Positions 24,555 to 31,927 of a stretch of DNA of 41,908 bases are shown here, piece by piece. Made by a program: the position numbers and the translations under genes. This DNA is from an uncultured Eggerthellaceae bacterium. Its GTDB lineage: Bacteria > Actinomycetota > Coriobacteriia > Coriobacteriales > Eggerthellaceae. The stretch lies in NCBI GenBank assembly GCA_934670115.1, contig CAKUOV010000018.1, positions 1 through 41,908 of the forward strand, written 5' to 3'. Numbering within the stretch: position 1 is the stretch's first letter; the number at the start of each line of letters is the position of its first letter. The notes beneath the pieces are model-generated. The model ran no database searches. It saw only the letters and a list, made by a program, of their open reading frames with translations, and was not told where the DNA came from.

Positions 24555-25913
24555 ATGGGAAAGATCATTGACATGAGCAAGCATTTCACCACCGGCAACT
24601 TGCTGCGCTATGCCGCACCAAGTATGGCGATGGTCCTGTTCACGAGCATCTATGGCATTGTGGACGGCTTCTTCATTTCCAATTATGCGGGAAAAACCGC
24701 ATTCGCAGCCGTCAATTTGATCATGCCGTTCATTATGATTCTGGGCACGCTGGGCTTCATGGTGGGTACGGGCGGCGGCGCCATTGTTGCGCAGACGCGA
24801 GGCAGCGGCGATGACGCGAAAGCGAACAGCTATTTCAGTACCATTATTTGGTTTTCCCTGGTGGCGGGCTTAACACTTGCTGCTGTCGGCGCGATTTTCA
24901 TGGAACCGGTTGCTCTTGCTTTGGGTGCAAGCGCTGATATGCTGGGCGACTGCGTGCTGTACGGTCGCATCAGCATGATTTCGCTTGCGTTCTTCATTCT
25001 CCAATTCGCGTTCCAGCCCCTTTTTGCTACAGCGGGCAAGCCTCATTTGGGCTTTGTCATCACGGTGGCAAGTGGCGTGACGAACATCATTCTTGACTGG
25101 CTGTTAGTGGGCGTTCTTGGATGGCAAGTTGTGGGCGCTGCCAGCGCAACCGTAGCCTCTGAGCTTTTAGGCGGTATTGTTCCGCTGATCTATTTCTTGA
25201 GTCCGAACAGCAGTTTCCTTCGCTTGGGAAAGCCGCGCGCTGATTGGCGTCTTTTGGGCAAGGTGTGCGTCAATGGTTCGTCTGAAATGATGTCGATTAT
25301 TGCTTCGAGCGTTGTCGCTATGCTTTATAACTTCCAGCTTATGGCGTATTTGGGCGAAGATGGCGTTTCCGCATACGGTGTAATCATGTATGCAGGCATG
25401 ATTTTCGGTGCGGTGCTGCAAGGTTATTGCATGGGCACGGCGCCGCTTATGAGTTATCAGCATGGTGCGCAAAACGGGAAGGAAAAGCGCAGCTTGTTGC
25501 GCCACGCCTTTGCGATAACAGGTGTCATGGGCCTTACGATGTTCGTGCTGGCGCAACTTTTTGCCCCCGGTCTTGCCCAGCTGTTCGTGGGATATGACCA
25601 CGAACTCTACGACCTGACCGTTCATGCATTCCGCACCTATGCGTTGTGCCTGCTTTTCGTTTATTTCTCGCTGGTTGGTTCATCGACGTTCACTGCACTG
25701 GGAAATGGCCTGATTAGCGCCGTGATTTCGTTTGGCCACACGCTTGTGTTCGAATGCGGCGCGGTTTTGATTCTGCCGGTTCTTTTCGGCATCGATGGCA
25801 TTTGGTATGCCATTTTCGTGGCAGAAGTTGCGTCCACTATTCTGGTTATCTTCTTCCTGTGCCGCCTTGGGCGTCGCTACGACTTGCGACCGTTTTTCAA
25901 AGAGAAGAAGTGA
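24555..25913 (+). CDS. MATE family multidrug efflux transporter
   Basis: The 452-residue membrane protein has about twelve helices in two homologous halves, the MATE layout. The opening MSKHFTTGNLLRYAAPSMAM followed by SIYGIVDGFF and the segment VNLIMPFIMILGTLGFM are typical of this gut-anaerobe subgroup of cation-coupled exporters. FVGYDHELYDLT links helices in the second half. Substrates are unknown; drug or cationic metabolite export is usual. ATG 24555 is chosen since family members begin with such a short charged lead, although a second ATG at 24570 is possible. The gene is followed after five bases by a small cysteine-rich gene, so the two are probably cotranscribed. Confidence 0.93.
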   Translation: MGKIIDMSKHFTTGNLLRYAAPSMAMVLFTSIYGIVDGFFISNYAGKTAFAAVNLIMPFIMILGTLGFMVGTGGGAIVAQTRGSGDDAKANSYFSTIIWFSLVAGLTLAAVGAIFMEPVALALGASADMLGDCVLYGRISMISLAFFILQFAFQPLFATAGKPHLGFVITVASGVTNIILDWLLVGVLGWQVVGAASATVASELLGGIVPLIYFLSPNSSFLRLGKPRADWRLLGKVCVNGSSEMMSIIASSVVAMLYNFQLMAYLGEDGVSAYGVIMYAGMIFGAVLQGYCMGTAPLMSYQHGAQNGKEKRSLLRHAFAITGVMGLTMFVLAQLFAPGLAQLFVGYDHELYDLTVHAFRTYALCLLFVYFSLVGSSTFTALGNGLISAVISFGHTLVFECGAVLILPVLFGIDGIWYAIFVAEVASTILVIFFLCRLGRRYDLRPFFKEKK

Positions 25914-25918
25914 GCGCC

Positions 25919-26143
25919 ATGCGTCAGGAAACGTTTCGGTTTGCAATGAACAAGTGCTCGCAGTGCGTTGGCAAGGCGCATTGCGCAAGCTGCGGAGAAG
26001 ACCTGGTGGAGTTATTGTCGCTTGTTAATGGAATTGAGCGCGTAGAAATCGATATGAAGAAGCGCTCAATGTCGGTTTGCTATACTTTCGACGAATCCGA
26101 TTTAGAGGACGAGCTGGAAGAGCGCGGTGTTTTTCGGCTGTAG
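25919..26143 (+). CDS. Small metal-binding-type protein (HMA-like), first of a pair
   Basis: The 74-residue protein has a cysteine cluster C13-x2-C16-x4-His21-Cys22-x2-C25 and then a ferredoxin-like alpha/beta pattern ending in ELEERGVFRL, reminiscent of heavy-metal-associated (HMA) domains with HCxxC as the metal loop. An extra CxxC precedes the usual loop, so it could hold a structural zinc or an iron-sulfur cluster instead. ATG 25919 follows the MATE stop by five bases; the ribosome binding site (AAGAAG) is modest. A longer upstream reading frame from 25754 would lie inside the MATE gene and is rejected. The neighbour at 26256 has the same cysteine spacing. Confidence 0.75.
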   Translation: MRQETFRFAMNKCSQCVGKAHCASCGEDLVELLSLVNGIERVEIDMKKRSMSVCYTFDESDLEDELEERGVFRL

Positions 26144-26172
26144 TTTTACGAGTTGCAAAAGATGCGCGGTCG

Positions 26173-26217
26173 CAATGGCCCTTGACCGAAAAAAGCGCGC
26201 GTCAAGACGGCGCATTG
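26173..26217 (+). other. Stem-loop between the paired small genes
   Basis: CAATG-GCC-CTTGAC (26173-26186) pairs with GTCAAG-AC-GGC-G-CATTG (26201-26217) with two small bulges and a 14-base loop. No T-tract follows. It may limit readthrough from the MATE operon or set the processing point before the second small gene. Function is inferred only. Confidence 0.45.
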
Positions 26218-26255
26218 TCCTTCGCGAGTAATTTTGAGAGAGGCTAAGAGAAGTT

Positions 26256-26471
26256 ATGGATATGCGTATCACGTATTATCGTTGCCAGACCTGTAAAGAG
26301 CAAGTGCATTGCGATGGATGCGAAAAACTGCTGGTCAAGCAGCTGTCGGAAGAGCCTGAAATTCAAAATGTGCAGGTGAACATGACGGCGAAAACGTTGT
26401 CGCTGGATACCACGTTTGATGCAGACACCTTGGAAGAGGTGCTGGAAGACGTTGGCCTGTACTGCGCCTAG
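26256..26471 (+). CDS. Small metal-binding-type protein (HMA-like), second of a pair
   Basis: The 71-residue protein has C10-x2-C13-x4-His18-Cys19-x2-C22, the same spacing as the gene 112 bases upstream. The remainder (QVNMTAKTLSLDTTFDADTL then EEVLEDVGLYCA) follows the HMA-like beta-alpha-beta order. The two proteins share about the same length and C-terminal acidic helix, so they look like diverged duplicates. ATG 26256 is followed by a second ATG two codons later; AGAGAAG lies upstream. A role in metal handling (copper, zinc or similar) is the simplest idea, but redox sensing is also possible. No metal pump gene is present in the window. Confidence 0.75.
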   Translation: MDMRITYYRCQTCKEQVHCDGCEKLLVKQLSEEPEIQNVQVNMTAKTLSLDTTFDADTLEEVLEDVGLYCA

Positions 26472-26567
26472 CGCATGAACGCCGCAGTGGGTCTTGCGGC
26501 CAAGCGTGCACGCCGCCGAGTTCAAGGCTTTGGCCGCGCACGTCGTCGTACACAGCATCGCTCTATT

Positions 26568-26600
26568 AGGAAATAACACGAACGTTTTGTTTCCTATTGA
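26568..26600. promoter_or_regulatory. Inverted repeat upstream of the 62-residue gene
   Basis: TAGGAAA (about 26568-26574) is mirrored by TTTCCTA (about 26591-26597), with AT-rich flanks and no GC-rich core or T-tract. It fits an operator better than a terminator. The rest of 26472-26675 (204 bases) shows no gene. Confidence 0.4.
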
Positions 26601-26675
26601 TAAATATTCGCTCGCTTGTTCGCCCCGGCGCGCGCTTTGCAGTAGCATATCTCTTGTAGAGTAGAGAGGTGTGTC

Positions 26676-26864
26676 ATGCCTATAGAAAGATACCTTGTTC
26701 ATCGCGTAAGCTTTGATCGCGGTGTTAAACTTCCTGTTCTGGATGGGCGTTTCGGCGTTTCCATGAAGGACGATCAAACGATGGTGTTTGATGACGTTGT
26801 GGAAGCCGAAGCGTTTGTTCGTGCTCTTTCAAGAGCTATTGCCGCCTATAAAGGTGAAGAATAA
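26676..26864 (+). CDS. Small unknown protein, 62 residues
   Basis: I do not recognise this protein. It is soluble, with a beta-rich first half (YLVHRVSFDRGVKLPVLDGR) and an amphipathic helix at the end (EAEAFVRALSRAIAAYKG). Support for its being real: a ribosome binding site (AGAGGTG) at good spacing before ATG 26676, a possible operator upstream, and a strong terminator 27 bases after the stop. It has no cysteines, signal peptide or membrane segment. The closest context is the pair of small cysteine-rich genes upstream, 204 bases away. Confidence 0.6.
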   Translation: MPIERYLVHRVSFDRGVKLPVLDGRFGVSMKDDQTMVFDDVVEAEAFVRALSRAIAAYKGEE

Positions 26865-26890
26865 ATCCCAAGAAAAACCGAATGATAAGA

Positions 26891-26931
26891 CGAAAACGGG
26901 GGATGCCAACTGGACATCCCCCGTTTTCGTT
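26891..26931. terminator. Bidirectional intrinsic terminator
   Basis: A perfect 15-base stem (26891-26905 with 26915-26929) has a nine-base loop. CGTTTTCG at the 3' side gives T residues on both strands. It separates the 62-residue gene (plus) from the convergent flavin reductase gene (minus). Confidence 0.88.
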
Positions 26932-27014
26932 GTCGCCTTCGTTCGCATGGCGCTGCTGGCGCTTTCGCTCTCGTTTGCGCGCATTGCGTTCGAGCCTTCC
27001 GCGCTGCGCAAATG

Positions 27015-27596
27015 TTAGTTGCTCTTTGCGAATGCCGCCTTGATTTCGGCAATGTAAAGGCGATGCTGATCTTGCGTGGTGTACCAACGCTCCCACAAGG
27101 CGCTGTCCTTGTAGCATTCGCGGGGAAGCTCCTGCTCGCAAATCTTCTCGCAAACAAGAACCAGGCGCGATTCCTCAATGAACGGCGTGTGCACGTGTTC
27201 GCCCAGGCCGATCTTCTCATCGTGGGTCAAATCAACGCCGCACCAGCCGGTGTGCAGACCAGCTGATTCGATTTTATGCGGGTCATCCCAGCCATGCGCT
27301 GTACCCAGATACGTTTTCGCCTTGTCGTGCTCATCGCCCAGAAAATCAACGGTGAACAGGGGTTCTTGATCCATCAGGTGGCGAGAGTAGCGGTACTTTT
27401 CACCACGCACCACTACAAACGCTACAGGCACGTTCCACATAACGCCCAAGCCGCCCCACGCAGCCGTCATGGCGTTTGCGCCCGTGGTGGGGTTGCCCAT
27501 AACAAGCTCCATGTAGTCTTTGCCAATGGCTTTGAACACGTTTTCCGTAAGATCCCAGGGGTTAATCTCGTCAAACTCTTTAAGTTTTTTAACCAC
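27015..27596 (-). CDS. Flavin reductase-like protein
   Basis: The 193-residue protein has the split-barrel FMN-binding fold of the flavin reductase family. NAMTAAWGGLGVMWNVPVAF is the characteristic FMN-phosphate and isoalloxazine region, and TVDFLGDEHDKAKTYLG matches the helix that follows. Typical members use FMN non-covalently for electron transfer from NAD(P)H. The start is GTG 27596, with TTAGGAGA five bases upstream; an earlier in-frame ATG at 27716 would run across the divergent promoter region and is rejected. It is transcribed away from the DUF1653 gene. Confidence 0.88.
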   Translation of the reverse strand: MVKKLKEFDEINPWDLTENVFKAIGKDYMELVMGNPTTGANAMTAAWGGLGVMWNVPVAFVVVRGEKYRYSRHLMDQEPLFTVDFLGDEHDKAKTYLGTAHGWDDPHKIESAGLHTGWCGVDLTHDEKIGLGEHVHTPFIEESRLVLVCEKICEQELPRECYKDSALWERWYTTQDQHRLYIAEIKAAFAKSN

Positions 27597-27610
27597 GGTG
27601 TCTCCTAACT

Positions 27611-27700
27611 TTGAAACGGCGAATACAACCTGAATTATACGTGCTGTTCGGTATTCCGCGCGTTCAAGGTATACTTTATTCGGGGTAAAAATAGGAAAGC
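27611..27700. promoter_or_regulatory. Divergent promoter region for the flavin reductase and DUF1653 genes
   Basis: On the minus strand a perfect TATAAT is present (complement of 27634-27639). On the plus strand TATACT lies at 27670-27675. Neither has a good -35 at 17 bases. The two -10 elements face away from each other in a 122-base gap. Confidence 0.4.
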
Positions 27701-27718
27701 CGTTCGAAAGGCACACAT

Positions 27719-27970
27719 ATGCGTGAACTGAAAATCAAGGGAATCTATCGGCATTTCAAAGGCGATTTGTATCTTGTCGAGGACGTTGCGCGTCATTCAG
27801 AGACCGATGAAGAGCTTGTTGTGTATCGGAAGCTCTACGGCGATTGTTCTTTGTGGGTTCGTCCTCTTGAGCTTTTCTTGTCCAAAGTTGACCACGAGAA
27901 ATACCCCGAAGTTGAGCAGCGTTATCGTTTCGAGCTGCAAAACATTCCGAGTGTGGCCCATAAAGACTAA
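27719..27970 (+). CDS. DUF1653 domain protein
   Basis: The 83-residue protein is a single DUF1653 domain: YRHFKGDLYLVEDVARHSET near the start, VVYRKLYGD in the middle, LWVRPLELF and YPEVEQRYRFE at the end. These proteins form small beta-barrel domains whose function is unknown. ATG 27719 has GAAAGG upstream. The stop is only 18 bases from the convergent patatin gene, leaving no room for a terminator. Confidence 0.92.
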   Translation: MRELKIKGIYRHFKGDLYLVEDVARHSETDEELVVYRKLYGDCSLWVRPLELFLSKVDHEKYPEVEQRYRFELQNIPSVAHKD

Positions 27971-27988
27971 ACGCCGCAGTCGCGCTCG

Positions 27989-28951
27989 CTATGGCTTTGC
28001 TAGGTATTCTTGTAGCGCGCTCCAGGTCTCTATGGCCTGTTCGTAGCCTTGTTCGTACAAGTCGAGCAGTTTTTCGGGGTTGCGCTCCATATGATCGATT
28101 TCCACGGCTTTCTGCGGACGGATAAGAAAGATGTTGCCTTCATCTGCTTCGCGTTGCAGGCGTCGGTACAGGCGGTTGTACTCGTAGTGGCGATATTCCA
28201 CGCGCTCGCAGAAATACGGGTAGTCGCCGTAGACGGTGCGCATGAGCGCCATAAGTTTATTGGGCTGCTTTTTGTACCCGGCGGCTTGCGTAAGCACCAC
28301 AATCTGTTTTTTTGTTCCTGTGGCTAGCGAGTAATCCAGCGGCACGCTGTCGCAGGGTCCGCCGTCAAGCAGCTTTTTCCCATCGACTTCTACGATTTGG
28401 CTCACAAGAGGCATGCTCGAGGTAGCAATAAGATACGGCGTGTCCTTTTCATAATCCGTGATTTCGCGATAATCCGCCTCGCCCGTTTCCAAATTGCTGC
28501 TCACGGCAACAACGCGAACGGGAGAGTCGTTGTAGGCGGCGGGATCAAGTGGATCAAGTTCGTGCGGCACTTTGTCAAAAGCGAAATCGCGCCCAAACGC
28601 ATTGCCCGTAAGGGCGAAGCTTTTCATGGAAAGGTAGCGCGGGTCATCGCAGTACTTCAGGTTCAGAAAACAACTGCGGCCCAAAAGACCCGCCGCATAG
28701 CACGAACCCGTGAGCGCGCCGGCCGATGTTCCCACAATGAACTGCGGAAAGAACTTCTTCTCCATCCAGAAATCAAGAACGCCTGCGGTGAATTGGCAGC
28801 GCATGGCTCCGCCTTCAAGCACCAGGTTGCACGGGATAATGGTGGCACCCAGCCAAGCAGGAGTTTGATAGCGATACGTTTTTTCGCCCGTTGCTTCGCT
28901 TGATGTTTCGTTTGTGGTAGCAAGGGACTCATTTTGTTCGGAGGTCTGCAT
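27989..28951 (-). CDS. Patatin-like phospholipase
   Basis: The 320-residue serine hydrolase has the patatin catalytic dyad: Ser76 in GTSAG and Asp196 in LLDGG. The oxyanion motif is LEGGAMR near 45-51. Members release fatty acids from phospholipids or acylglycerols and are usually cytosolic or membrane-associated. The N-terminal 30 residues are polar and disordered, with no signal peptide. The C-terminal 60 residues carry a charged helical tail (RLYRRLQREADE). ATG 28951 has CAGGAG upstream. Confidence 0.92.
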   Translation of the reverse strand: MQTSEQNESLATTNETSSEATGEKTYRYQTPAWLGATIIPCNLVLEGGAMRCQFTAGVLDFWMEKKFFPQFIVGTSAGALTGSCYAAGLLGRSCFLNLKYCDDPRYLSMKSFALTGNAFGRDFAFDKVPHELDPLDPAAYNDSPVRVVAVSSNLETGEADYREITDYEKDTPYLIATSSMPLVSQIVEVDGKKLLDGGPCDSVPLDYSLATGTKKQIVVLTQAAGYKKQPNKLMALMRTVYGDYPYFCERVEYRHYEYNRLYRRLQREADEGNIFLIRPQKAVEIDHMERNPEKLLDLYEQGYEQAIETWSALQEYLAKP

Positions 28952-28980
28952 GGCGTGCTCCTGTCTTTTGTCTGTGACGT

Positions 28981-29013
28981 AAGCGTGACGCTTGTTGTTC
29001 GTACGTCATTATA
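28981..29013 (-). promoter_or_regulatory. Promoter -10 and possible operator of the patatin gene
   Basis: A perfect TATAAT is present on the minus strand (complement of 29008-29013). Between it and the start codon AAGCGT-G-ACGCTT forms a perfect 13-base inverted repeat (28981-28993), a likely operator. A clear -35 is missing, which could mean activation is needed. Confidence 0.45.
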
Positions 29014-29142
29014 GCTTGCTGCGGCGAGCATTCGCGCGAAAGGGATATGCATTATGCCGAATCTGTTGCCACACCGTAGGATTGCCGCAAGGAAAACTGC
29101 TTGCAAGGGAATACAATAAAACAATGATTGCGCATGCGTGAA

Positions 29143-29192
29143 GCTGCCGCGGTGCGTTCGTGCTGGGGCCGCGTGGCAGCGTTTTTGATTTT
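29143..29192 (+). terminator. Intrinsic terminator upstream of trxA
   Basis: GCTGCC-GCGG (29143-29152) pairs with CCGC-GT-GGCAGC (29169-29180), two bases bulged, followed by GTTTTTGATTTT. No annotated plus-strand gene precedes it within 1.1 kb except the convergent DUF1653 gene, so it may terminate a short untranslated transcript. Confidence 0.65.
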
Positions 29193-29243
29193 GACACGTA
29201 TGGGTAATCCTATTCAGACCAACTAATAGTTCAGGAGGCAGTT

Positions 29244-29555
29244 ATGGTTGAATCAATCACGTCTCAGCAATTCAAAGATTCCGTTCTTTCGGGAAAAGGT
29301 CGCATTCTGGTGGATTTTTCTGCTGTTTGGTGCGGTCCGTGCCGCATGCTTGCGCCGCTGGTGGATCAGCTGGCAGAAGAGAAGGCCGGCCAGCTTACGG
29401 TGTACTCTGTTGATGTGGACGTTTGCCCCGATGCTGCGGGTGCGTTCGGTGTGAGCGCCGTTCCCACGCTTATTTTGTTCGAAGATGGCAAGCCGCTGCG
29501 TCAGACCATGGGTGCGCAGCCTATCGAGCGTTTGCGTGAGTTCGTGGAGGCGTAG
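29244..29555 (+). CDS. trxA: Thioredoxin
   Basis: The 103-residue thioredoxin has the redox motif WCGPC (29-33) in the context FSAVWCGPCRM and the cis-proline SAVPTLILF. It reduces disulfides of cytoplasmic proteins using electrons from thioredoxin reductase, which is not in the window. ATG 29244 follows CAGGAGG at good spacing. It is monocistronic by context: a terminator lies upstream and a promoter for prfA downstream. TTGACA at 29191-29196 is a possible -35, but no -10 at the right distance was found. Confidence 0.95.
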   Translation: MVESITSQQFKDSVLSGKGRILVDFSAVWCGPCRMLAPLVDQLAEEKAGQLTVYSVDVDVCPDAAGAFGVSAVPTLILFEDGKPLRQTMGAQPIERLREFVEA

Positions 29556-29674
29556 CCCCTCTGGTTCTTTGATTTTGCTTTGCAAATCTCACGAACTTGC
29601 TGTTTATTACGTGGATTTGAAGAGTGTAGTGGAATCGGGTCGCTCGCACGCATTTCTTTATAAATGGAATCTGC

Positions 29675-29716
29675 TACAATATATGGTTGCAAAAATCGAG
29701 CGCCTATGATGGGCGC
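29675..29716 (+). promoter_or_regulatory. Extended -10 promoter and leader hairpin of prfA
   Basis: TGCTACAAT (29672-29680) is an extended -10 element with a weak -35. Initiation near 29687 gives a leader of about 65 bases with the hairpin GCGCC/GGCGC (29700-29716). Confidence 0.45.
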
Positions 29717-29751
29717 GTTTCGCGAGCATATGACATTTAAGGAAGATATCC

Positions 29752-30816
29752 ATGCGCGATAAGCTTGAGAAGATAATTTCTGCCTTCGAGGACCTTGAGG
29801 CCAAGATGGGCGACCCGGACGTTCTGTCCGATCAGAAAGAATATAACCGTCTGGCGAAGGAGTACGCTACGCAGCGCCCCCTGGCGGAGCGTGCTGCCGA
29901 TTACATCCGCGCGTGCGATGACCTGGAAGAAGCAAAGCTCATGCTTTCCGATCCGGACATGAAGGAATTCGCGCAGGAGGAAATCGCCTCTATTGAAGAA
30001 AGTCTTCCTGCTATCGAGGAAGACATCAAGTTCATGCTTATTCCCAGCGATCCGGCAGACGAAAAAGACATTATCGTTGAGATTCGCGCCGCGGCAGGTG
30101 GCGATGAAGCCGCTATCTTCGCGGGCGACCTGTTCAAGATGTACGATCGTTTCTGCTCGTCCCAGAAGTGGAAGATCGAGATGCTAGACGCTTCTCCCTC
30201 GGACGCGGGTGGCTACAAGCAAGTCGAATTCAAGGTTAAGGGCGACAAGGTTTATTCCGTGATGAAGTTCGAGTCGGGCGTTCATCGCGTTCAGCGCGTG
30301 CCGAAGACGGAAAGCCAGGGCCGTATTCAGACGTCTACCGCAACGGTTGCCGTTTTGCCCGAAGCCGATGAAGTTGATATCGAGATCAACGAAGCGACTG
30401 ACATTCGCGTTGACGTGTTCCGCGCGGGCGGTCCTGGTGGCCAGTGCGTTAATACCACGGACTCTGCCGTGCGCATCACGCATCTTCCTACGGGCTTGGT
30501 CGTGCAGTCTCAGGATCAAAAGTCGCAGTTGCAAAACAAGATTGCAGCTATGGCTGTTCTGCGTGCACGTTTGTATGAGAAGATGCTGGCCGAGCAGCAG
30601 GCAGAAGAAGGCGCGCAGCGTTTGGCGCAAATCGGTACGGGTGCTCGTGCAGAGAAGATTCGCACGTATAACGCTCCGCAGGACCGCGTGACCGACCACC
30701 GCATTGGCTTCAACAGCACGTACAACAGCGTTTTGCTGGGTGATGGCTTGCAGGATGTCATTACGGCGTTGCAAGCAGCCGACCGCGCCCGCAAACTGGA
30801 AAGCTCAATCAACTAA
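29752..30816 (+). CDS. prfA: Peptide chain release factor 1
   Basis: The 354-residue factor terminates translation at UAA and UAG. The codon-recognition tripeptide is PKT (P-x-T type) in VQRVPKTESQGR, which distinguishes RF1 from RF2 (SPF). The universal GGQ is at 229-231 in RAGGPGGQCVN, the residue whose glutamine is methylated by PrmC, the next gene. Length matches. ATG 29752 has AAGGAAG upstream. A strong terminator lies directly after the stop. Confidence 0.97.
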   Translation: MRDKLEKIISAFEDLEAKMGDPDVLSDQKEYNRLAKEYATQRPLAERAADYIRACDDLEEAKLMLSDPDMKEFAQEEIASIEESLPAIEEDIKFMLIPSDPADEKDIIVEIRAAAGGDEAAIFAGDLFKMYDRFCSSQKWKIEMLDASPSDAGGYKQVEFKVKGDKVYSVMKFESGVHRVQRVPKTESQGRIQTSTATVAVLPEADEVDIEINEATDIRVDVFRAGGPGGQCVNTTDSAVRITHLPTGLVVQSQDQKSQLQNKIAAMAVLRARLYEKMLAEQQAEEGAQRLAQIGTGARAEKIRTYNAPQDRVTDHRIGFNSTYNSVLLGDGLQDVITALQAADRARKLESSIN

Positions 30817-30836
30817 GTTTTCAATCGTTTCATTCG

Positions 30837-30869
30837 GGGAAGTCGCGAAACGGCGGCTTCCCGTTTTTT
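30837..30869 (+). terminator. Intrinsic terminator between prfA and prmC
   Basis: A ten-pair stem (30837-30846 with 30853-30862, one U-G) closes a six-base loop and is followed by six T residues (30864-30869). The ribosome binding site of prmC begins only five bases further on, so prmC expression must come from readthrough or from a promoter I cannot see. Confidence 0.88.
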
Positions 30870-30886
30870 ATGCAAGGGGGTTGGCG

Positions 30887-31756
30887 GTGCCCGATTTGTG
30901 GACAATACGCACAACGCTGGAATGGACCCAGGGTTACCTGGAGCGCAAGGGAGATACGAACCCGCGCTTGTCCGCACAATGGCTCCTTTCTGCGGTTACA
31001 GGTTTGTCGCGCGTGCAGATTTACGCCGATTATGACAAGCCGCTTTCGCATGCCGAGCGCGATGTGCTGCGCGAATACGTGACGCGTCGCGGTGCGGGCG
31101 AGCCGCTTCAGTACATTGTGGGCGAAGTGGGATTCAGGCACATTGACGTAAAGGTGCGCAAAGGCATTTTGATTCCGCGCCCGGAAACAGAAGTGCTGGT
31201 CAGTGAAGCACTTGCTGCCCTGCCGGCAGATGAGCCGTTTTTGGCGGCCGACATTTGCACGGGAAGCGGCTGCATTGCGTGCTCGCTTGCGTATGAACGC
31301 CCCGAATGTCGTGTTGTTGCAACCGATATTTCTGCCGATGCGCTGGAATTGGCACACGAAAATGTTGAGAACCTTGGGCTTGACCAGCGTGTTTCGCTTT
31401 TTCAGGGCGACTTGGGTCAGGCGGTGCCTGCTGAGCTTATGGGTACGTTTGACCTGGTTATCTCGAATCCCCCTTACATTCCTACCGCCGTTTTGGACAC
31501 GCTTGATAGGGAAGTGACTGCTTTTGAGCCCACATTAGCGCTTGATGGCGGGGCGGATGGCTTGGAGCTGTTCCGTCCGCTTACTCAGTGGGCGGCATGT
31601 GCGCTGAAGCCGGGTGGCGTGTATGCCGTTGAGCTGCATGAAACATGTCTTGATCAGGCAAAAGAGCTTGCTTTGCAGAATGGCTTCGCACAAGGGGAAA
31701 TTATGCGCGATTTAGCGGGAAAACCGCGTATCTTGCTGGCGCACCGCGCTGACTAA
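30887..31756 (+). CDS. prmC: Release factor glutamine methyltransferase
   Basis: The 289-residue SAM-dependent enzyme methylates the GGQ glutamine of release factors. The catalytic NPPY is at 194-197 (ISNPPYIP) and the SAM-binding segment is ADICTGSGCIA. The N-terminal helical domain that docks the release factor occupies about 1-85, followed by GAGEPLQYIVGEVGF and ILIPRPETE, both classic for PrmC. The start is GTG 30887, preceded by AAGGGGGT; longer in-frame starts would run through the terminator and into prfA. It is the functional partner of the upstream gene. Confidence 0.94.
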   Translation: MPDLWTIRTTLEWTQGYLERKGDTNPRLSAQWLLSAVTGLSRVQIYADYDKPLSHAERDVLREYVTRRGAGEPLQYIVGEVGFRHIDVKVRKGILIPRPETEVLVSEALAALPADEPFLAADICTGSGCIACSLAYERPECRVVATDISADALELAHENVENLGLDQRVSLFQGDLGQAVPAELMGTFDLVISNPPYIPTAVLDTLDREVTAFEPTLALDGGADGLELFRPLTQWAACALKPGGVYAVELHETCLDQAKELALQNGFAQGEIMRDLAGKPRILLAHRAD

Positions 31757-31927
31757 GAGGCTAAGTGATTAGCTGTGTGCTTGACCAGGTGGTAAACTGA
31801 GCAGGTTAATTCGTTTTGACGTTTCGGCTGCTTCATGTGCTTCGGGCTGGTAATTGTTCGCACCTGCGCAAGCCCTGCTGGGCGCATGATAAGCCCGTGG
31901 GGAGCGGGCGCAAGAAAGGAACTGTTT

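Noticed and set aside
26930..27014. Short plus-strand frame after the bidirectional terminator
   Set aside because: No start signal, and it is only the tail of a shadow frame; probably plain spacer.
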